From the NCBI RefSeq assembly GCF_000151665.1, contig NW_013171841.1, forward strand, positions 1-29,948: a DNA stretch of 29,948 nucleotides, read 5' to 3'. Below are positions 26,536-29,948 of this stretch, in pieces. How positions within the stretch are numbered: position 1 is the first letter of the stretch; every line of letters starts with the position of its first letter. The stretch is from Blastocystis hominis (Eukaryota; Sar; Bigyra; Opalinata; Blastocystidae). The notes under the pieces are model-generated. The model made no database searches. It was not told the origin of the DNA and saw only the letters and a list, made by a program, of their open reading frames with translations. The translations under genes were made by a program, and so were the position numbers.

Positions 26536-27132
26536 TTATTTATTTAAAAAATATTGTTTACTATTACTAATACTATTAAAAACAAAATATATTAACATAA
26601 CATTAATATATAAAGAATTATTATTAATAATTAAATAATAAAACATATTATTTACAATATTTCTGCTTAAAAAATCAGTAAAACAAATAACTGGAACATT
26701 AAAGTGAGCTAATTTCATTAAAAAATACATATTAGCTTTATAATCAAAACTAATAACTAAATCTGGAAATTTTTTTAAAGATTTTACTAAATTATCTTGT
26801 GGATTATTTTCAGATTCTAATAAAAAATTTACTTTTAATTTTTTGCAATTAATTTGTAATAAATTATTTAATACTTTATTACTTGTGTGTAAAACTAAAA
26901 TATTACCATTTTTTGAAGATATTTTAGCAATTAAAGATAAAATTTTTTTTAAATTTTTAATTAATGTATTTATATTTAATATTAAATAATTATATTTATA
27001 ACCTATAAATAAAAATTCAGATATAAAATCAGAATTTGTTTTATTTTTTAAATATAAACATAAGATAAAAAAATATTTATTTCTTAAAATACTTAAATGA
27101 GAATTGTTTAAAATTTGATTATTATTGAGCAT
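26536..27132 (-). CDS. Probable ribosomal protein S2 (ORF of 198 residues)
   Basis: Recognised by pattern and place, not by strong identity. FLFIGYKYNYLILNINTLIKN (about 40-60) fits 'yIfG.RNgihIIdL..T...L', ISSKNGNILVLHTSN (71-85) fits 'ia.kGG.iLfVgTk', FPDLVISFDYKANMYFLMKL (122-141) fits 'lPDllvvvD...e..Ai.Ea', and NVPVICFTDFLSRNI with the following IINNNSLYINVML fits 'giPvIaivDTn.dP...dypIPgNDds..si.L'. It follows rpl6 with an 11-base overlap, and rps2 follows rpl6 in several stramenopile mitochondrial genomes, as I recall. Bacterial S2 is about 240 residues; the coiled-coil insert seems reduced. In Blastocystis annotations this slot may be one of the unassigned ORFs (such as orf160). Confidence 0.75.
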   Translation of the reverse strand: MLNNNQILNNSHLSILRNKYFFILCLYLKNKTNSDFISEFLFIGYKYNYLILNINTLIKNLKKILSLIAKISSKNGNILVLHTSNKVLNNLLQINCKKLKVNFLLESENNPQDNLVKSLKKFPDLVISFDYKANMYFLMKLAHFNVPVICFTDFLSRNIVNNMFYYLIINNNSLYINVMLIYFVFNSISNSKQYFLNK

Positions 27133-27724
27133 TTTTGCTATTATTTTTTTTTTTTAAAGTTATAAATTCATCACTATAAAAAATACCAGTACCTTTATAA
27201 TAATTTGTTTTTTTATATAATTTTAAACGTGCTGCAATTTTAGTCAAAATAATTTTATTATTACTATATAAACAAAGAGTAGTTGGATTTTTAATCATCA
27301 TATAAACATCAGGATCAATATAATATTGAATATAATGGCTATAGCCAACTCTAATTTTTAAAATATTATTTTCTATAATAAATTTATAGCCAACACCTTT
27401 TAAAATTATAGTTAAATTATAATTATAAACTAAATAATAAATACCATAATATAAAGTTGCTAAATAAATATTATAATAATTTAATAATTTTTTATTACTT
27501 TTTTCAAAATTATATAAATAAAATTTATTAATGTAATATAAATTTAAATTATTATAAATATTTTTGTATTTTAATAAATTTAAATATAAATTATTATCTT
27601 TTATAAACATATTAAAAAAATTAGTATTAAATTTTATAATACCATTTTTATTAATAATAATTACATATTTATTAGTTAAAATTATACGTATATTTTTAAA
27701 TTTATTTAATTGAAGTTTGTACAT
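27122..27724 (-). CDS. rpl6: Ribosomal protein L6
   Basis: Large-subunit protein near the GTPase centre. It has 200 residues (bacteria about 177). The second domain is clear: LKGVGYKFIIENNILKIRVG (108-127), GYSHYIQY, IAARLKLYKKTNYYKGTGIF (163-182; bacterial 'AA.IR..R.PepYKGKGi.Y'). The first about 100 residues are diverged and Asn/Tyr/Leu-rich. Its end overlaps the rps2-like start by 11 bases and its start is 3 bases from the rps8 stop. Confidence 0.93.
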   Translation of the reverse strand: MYKLQLNKFKNIRIILTNKYVIIINKNGIIKFNTNFFNMFIKDNNLYLNLLKYKNIYNNLNLYYINKFYLYNFEKSNKKLLNYYNIYLATLYYGIYYLVYNYNLTIILKGVGYKFIIENNILKIRVGYSHYIQYYIDPDVYMMIKNPTTLCLYSNNKIILTKIAARLKLYKKTNYYKGTGIFYSDEFITLKKKNNSKNAQ

Positions 27725-27727
27725 TTT

Positions 27728-28129
27728 TTATCGATTTTTTATAACTTTTAATAATAAAAGACCACCTTTATTTAAACGAATTGCATCATCAATAGTTACT
27801 ATAGCAGTTTTATTATGATCAATAGATAATATATAATCATTAAACATATCCATAGATCTTAATTTAATTAAATCATTTTTACTATAATAAATATATTTAC
27901 TAGGTTTAGTTATACAAATAATTTTAGTAAAATAATTTACATAAGTATATAAATATATTTTACATTCGGTAAAAGAATTATTAATAATAAAAGATTCAAT
28001 TACATTTAAATTTTGTAAAATTTTTAAAACATTTAAACTTAAATTATTGAATCTTTTAATAATAACTTTAGATTTTTTATGCATTATAGCATTATTTATA
28101 GAATTTATAATATAAATTAAAGTGAGCAT
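27728..28129 (-). CDS. rps8: Ribosomal protein S8
   Basis: Primary rRNA binder of the small-subunit body. It has 133 residues, as in bacteria. The N-terminal LIYIINSINNAIMHKKSKVI (3-22; bacterial 'D.l..irNa......v..P.sk') and the C-terminal DDAIRLNKGGLLLLKVI (114-130; 'ea....iGGe.l..V') support it. The usual 'ilSTs.G' loop is replaced by ILSIDHNKTAIVT. The place between rps14 and rpl6 is the bacterial spc-operon order and adds weight. Confidence 0.88.
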   Translation of the reverse strand: MLTLIYIINSINNAIMHKKSKVIIKRFNNLSLNVLKILQNLNVIESFIINNSFTECKIYLYTYVNYFTKIICITKPSKYIYYSKNDLIKLRSMDMFNDYILSIDHNKTAIVTIDDAIRLNKGGLLLLKVIKNR

Positions 28130-28138
28130 TTAATAATT

Positions 28139-28468
28139 TTACCAACTAGATTTTTTAATATTAGGAATTTGATGATAAATCATTAATTTTTTAAAATCAG
28201 TTCTAGATATACCATATTTTGTAAAAATAGCTCTAGTACGACCTGATAAAAAACTAATATCTTTATGATATACTTTATAATTATATCTATTTTTTAAAAT
28301 ATCTTGATATTGTACTAAAATTAAATATATCAATTTTTTTTCAATCATAATATTTTTTACATTAAATAAATTATGTATTATTAATAATTTTAAATAATTT
28401 CTTGAATAATTTTGACAAATTCTTTTATCTCTATTTCTTTTGTTTTTATTTACAAATAAAAAATTCAT
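28139..28468 (-). CDS. rps14: Ribosomal protein S14
   Basis: Small-subunit head protein. It has 109 residues (bacterial long form about 101). The C-terminal half is clear: SGRTRAIFTKYGISRTDFKK (75-94) and IPNIKKSSW (101-109), matching 'GRPRg..rkFgLsR...Rela..G.lPGvkKaSW'. It lacks the CxxC zinc motifs, as is usual for the mitochondrial form. It is followed by rps8 after 9 bases. Confidence 0.95.
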   Translation of the reverse strand: MNFLFVNKNKRNRDKRICQNYSRNYLKLLIIHNLFNVKNIMIEKKLIYLILVQYQDILKNRYNYKVYHKDISFLSGRTRAIFTKYGISRTDFKKLMIYHQIPNIKKSSW

Positions 28469-28521
28469 ATTATTACTAATTTATACTTACTATATTAAAA
28501 TTTAAACTTACTTTAATATAA

Positions 28522-28593
28522 TGGAAATAACAGGAATCGAACCTGTTTCTTATGAATGCAAATCATATATTTTACCATTTAAATTATACCTCC
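28522..28593 (-). tRNA. trnA: tRNA-Ala (anticodon TGC)
   Basis: Acceptor GGAGGTA/TATTTCC (two G-T pairs), D stem ATTT/AAAT, anticodon stem TATGA/TCATA with loop TTTGCAT, T arm ACAGG-TTCGATT-CCTGT. The classical Ala identity pair G3-U70 is not present: pair 3-70 is A-U and the G-U pairs are at 4-69 and 5-68. Reading as tRNA-Cys was considered, but a clear trnC lies next door. Confidence 0.88.
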
Positions 28594-28596
28594 AAA

Positions 28597-28669
28597 AGAT
28601 TAGAAATGGAATCGAACCAATTTAAAGAAATTTGCAGTTTCTCACATTAACCATTTATGTTATCTAATC
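28597..28669 (-). tRNA. trnC: tRNA-Cys (anticodon GCA)
   Basis: Perfect acceptor GATTAGA/TCTAATC, D stem ACAT/ATGT, anticodon stem AGAAA/TTTCT with loop CTGCAAA, discriminator T, the usual Cys identity base. The T stem ATTGG/CCATT has one T-T mismatch. Confidence 0.95.
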
Positions 28670-28673
28670 CAAA

Positions 28674-28747
28674 TATATCTAATTGGACTTGAACCAATGA
28701 CTTTACGCTTATCAGGCGTATACTCTAACCAACTGAGTTATAGATAT
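28674..28747 (-). tRNA. trnI: tRNA-Ile (anticodon GAT)
   Basis: Perfect acceptor ATATCTA/TAGATAT, D stem ACTC/GAGT, anticodon stem TACGC/GCGTA with loop CTGATAA, T arm ATTGG-TTCAAGT-CCAAT. It reads ATT and ATC; the frequent ATA codons need another tRNA. Confidence 0.96.
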
Positions 28748-28755
28748 GATATTAG

Positions 28756-28830
28756 GGTAAATAATAGGAATCGAACCTAAACAAGTCAAAACCACAATTT
28801 GATACTAAAACCATTTAGTTTTTATTCACC
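28756..28830 (-). tRNA. trnH: tRNA-His (anticodon GTG)
   Basis: Anticodon stem TCAAA/TTTGA with loop TTGTGGT, and acceptor GTGAATA/TATTTAC. The extra G at position -1 facing discriminator C73 is encoded in the DNA, as in bacteria and most mitochondria. The D stem is weak (3 pairs). It lies right after the rps4 3' end. Confidence 0.92.
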
Positions 28831-28865
28831 TGTTGATTAATATTTTATATATTAATTAATTGTTT

Positions 28866-29928
28866 TTATTTATAAAAACGTTTAATAAGTATAAAATAAT
28901 TAATCAAAATTTTTAAATTTCTATTATATTTAAAATTATTATATAACATATTATCATATATTTTAAAATTAAATAATTTTGAATATAATAAATTATAATA
29001 TAATTGTTTAATATAATTTTCATTGTAAGTTTTAATATTTAAATTTTTAGAGATTAATTTATCTAAAATATAAGAATATTCTCTAAAAATATAATTATTA
29101 AATAAATATTTAATTAATTTATATTTTTTATAATGAACAGAATAATAAATATATATTTTATAAATATTATTAACATTATTATAAATACTTTTTTTAGAAA
29201 AATTATATAATTTATATTTAATATTAGTATGATTATATTTTTTTAATTTTATAAAATAAAAACCATATCTATATTTAAATTGACGACGTCTTCTTCTTAC
29301 ATAAATTTTAAATTTTTTATTACGTTTTGAAGATTTTATATAATTTTTTGATTTATAATAATTATAAATATATTTTGAATTATTTTGAGAAGCTATATAA
29401 GTACGATGATTATATATATAAGTAAATTTATTAATTATAGAATTTGCTTTTAATTTATCAATACTTCTATATTTACCAATATTATTATAATCTTTATTAT
29501 TCAAAATAAAAGTATAAAATTTAATTTTAGATTTTTTATGATTATTTTTAATTTTAAAGTTATGTTTAATATTAGGTTGTAATTTAATATTAATATCATT
29601 TTTATAATTTCGATATAAATTAAATTTATTTATTTTAGTATAATTTATTGAATTATATAATTTATTTAATTTACGTACATTAAAATTAATAAATAAATCA
29701 ATAAAAAATAAATTATCATTGAATTTCATATTAGAATCAATAATATTTAAGTTAGATATATAATTATTTTTAGATTTATTTTGTAAAACATTTTTATTAT
29801 TTCTATATAAATATTTTTTAATACGTTTAAAACGATAATATTTTTCACGTATAAATAATTGTTTATAAATAGATTTAATATTAGTATTTTTATAAGAATA
29901 AGTTATTAAATATTTACGAATATTACTT
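28866..29928 (-). CDS. rps4: Ribosomal protein S4, 3' part (continues into 1-2814 on the circle)
   Basis: The C-terminal part of the giant rps4 frame. Unique sequence is 28866-29270 (134 codons plus TAA); 29271-29928 is the second copy of 1-658. An ATG at 29729 gives the false look of a separate 287-residue ORF, but on the circle the frame is open far upstream to the real start at 2814. The segment is extremely rich in Lys, Tyr, Asn and Ile, with a very basic patch YVRRRRRQFKYR near 29280-29300, and resembles no domain I know. Plausibly it binds rRNA as a lineage-specific extension of S4; that is inference. Confidence 0.8.
29271..29928. repeat. Terminal redundancy, right copy (circle overlap)
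   Basis: Same sequence as 1-658. I found no difference between the copies. It marks where the circular molecule closes; remove one copy to get the circle. Confidence 0.93.
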
Positions 29929-29948
29929 TGTAAGCTTAGCTGTATGTA
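29929..29948. other. 20-base tail that does not match the circle
   Basis: After 29928 the sequence stops agreeing with the left end (position 659 onward). It contains AAGCTT, a HindIII site, and is richer in G+C than its surroundings. Most likely a cloning-vector, adapter or low-quality read end and not part of the genome. Confidence 0.65.

Noticed and set aside
28522-28593. Second tRNA-Cys
   Set aside because: The loop contains GCA, but only the frame with anticodon TGC gives a 5-bp anticodon stem; a proper trnC with T73 lies next to it.
28866-29729. Separate 287-residue ORF with its own ATG
   Set aside because: On the circle the frame is open upstream without a stop to 2814, so this is the 3' part of rps4, unless RNA data show an internal start.
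1-29948. Alternative genetic code with UGA as Trp
   Set aside because: All family proteins read through with no in-frame TGA, Trp is TGG at conserved sites, and trnW has anticodon CCA.
1-29948. Introns, mobile elements, CRISPR arrays, retroelements
   Set aside because: rRNA and protein genes are continuous with conserved blocks in order; no reverse transcriptase, endonuclease, transposase or regularly spaced repeats were seen. The only long repeat is the circle overlap.

Overview
The window is a complete, very A+T-rich, circular organellar genome given as a linear sequence with overlapping ends. Bases 1-658 recur as 29271-29928, so the circle closes at about 29,270 bp. It encodes ten subunits of respiratory complex I (nad1, 2, 3, 4, 4L, 5, 6, 7, 9, 11), fifteen recognisable mitochondrial ribosomal proteins, two further ribosomal-protein-like ORFs, bacterial-type large and small rRNAs, and 16 tRNAs. 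There is no cob, cox or atp gene. This gene set is that of the mitochondrion-related organelle (MRO) of the anaerobic gut stramenopile Blastocystis. As I recall, the published circle of Blastocystis subtype 7 is also 29,270 bp, so that subtype is my first guess; only an alignment can settle it.

Layout. Almost everything is on the minus strand. From the divergence point at 8437-8484, the minus strand runs rpl2, rps19, rps3, rpl16, nad7, orf149, nad4, rps4. rps4 crosses the end of the window, and the series continues as trnH, trnI, trnC, trnA, rps14, rps8, rpl6, an rps2-like ORF, rpl14 and rpl5. A second minus-strand series starts at the 397-bp non-coding stretch 19803-20199: nad11, nad1, nad4L, trnF, trnE, rps7, trnW, rps12, trnN, trnL, trnM, trnD, nad3, trnM, trnP, nad6, SSU rRNA, trnM, LSU rRNA, trnY, trnK. 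Only rps13 (8485-8832) and the block nad2, rps10, nad9, rps11, nad5 (20200-25546) are on the plus strand.

How the genes work together. The nad genes build the membrane and peripheral arms of a complex I that oxidises NADH and probably pumps protons. With no genes for complexes III, IV or ATP synthase, electrons must leave quinol by another, nuclear-encoded route. The rRNAs and ribosomal proteins make the organellar ribosome that translates the nad subunits. The tRNA set lacks Gly, Gln, Arg, Ser, Thr and Val, which must be imported. All protein genes open with ATG, the code is standard (tRNA-Trp is CCA and no in-frame UGA occurs), and genes are packed with many short overlaps.

Most notable points: an rps4 frame of 1,072 codons spanning the circle junction; rps12 running without a stop into trnN; two fast-evolving ORFs that look like L10 and S2; no anti-Shine-Dalgarno at the SSU 3' end; a 67-nt tRNA-Met with a reduced D arm; and a short A+T motif shared by the presumed transcription starts.
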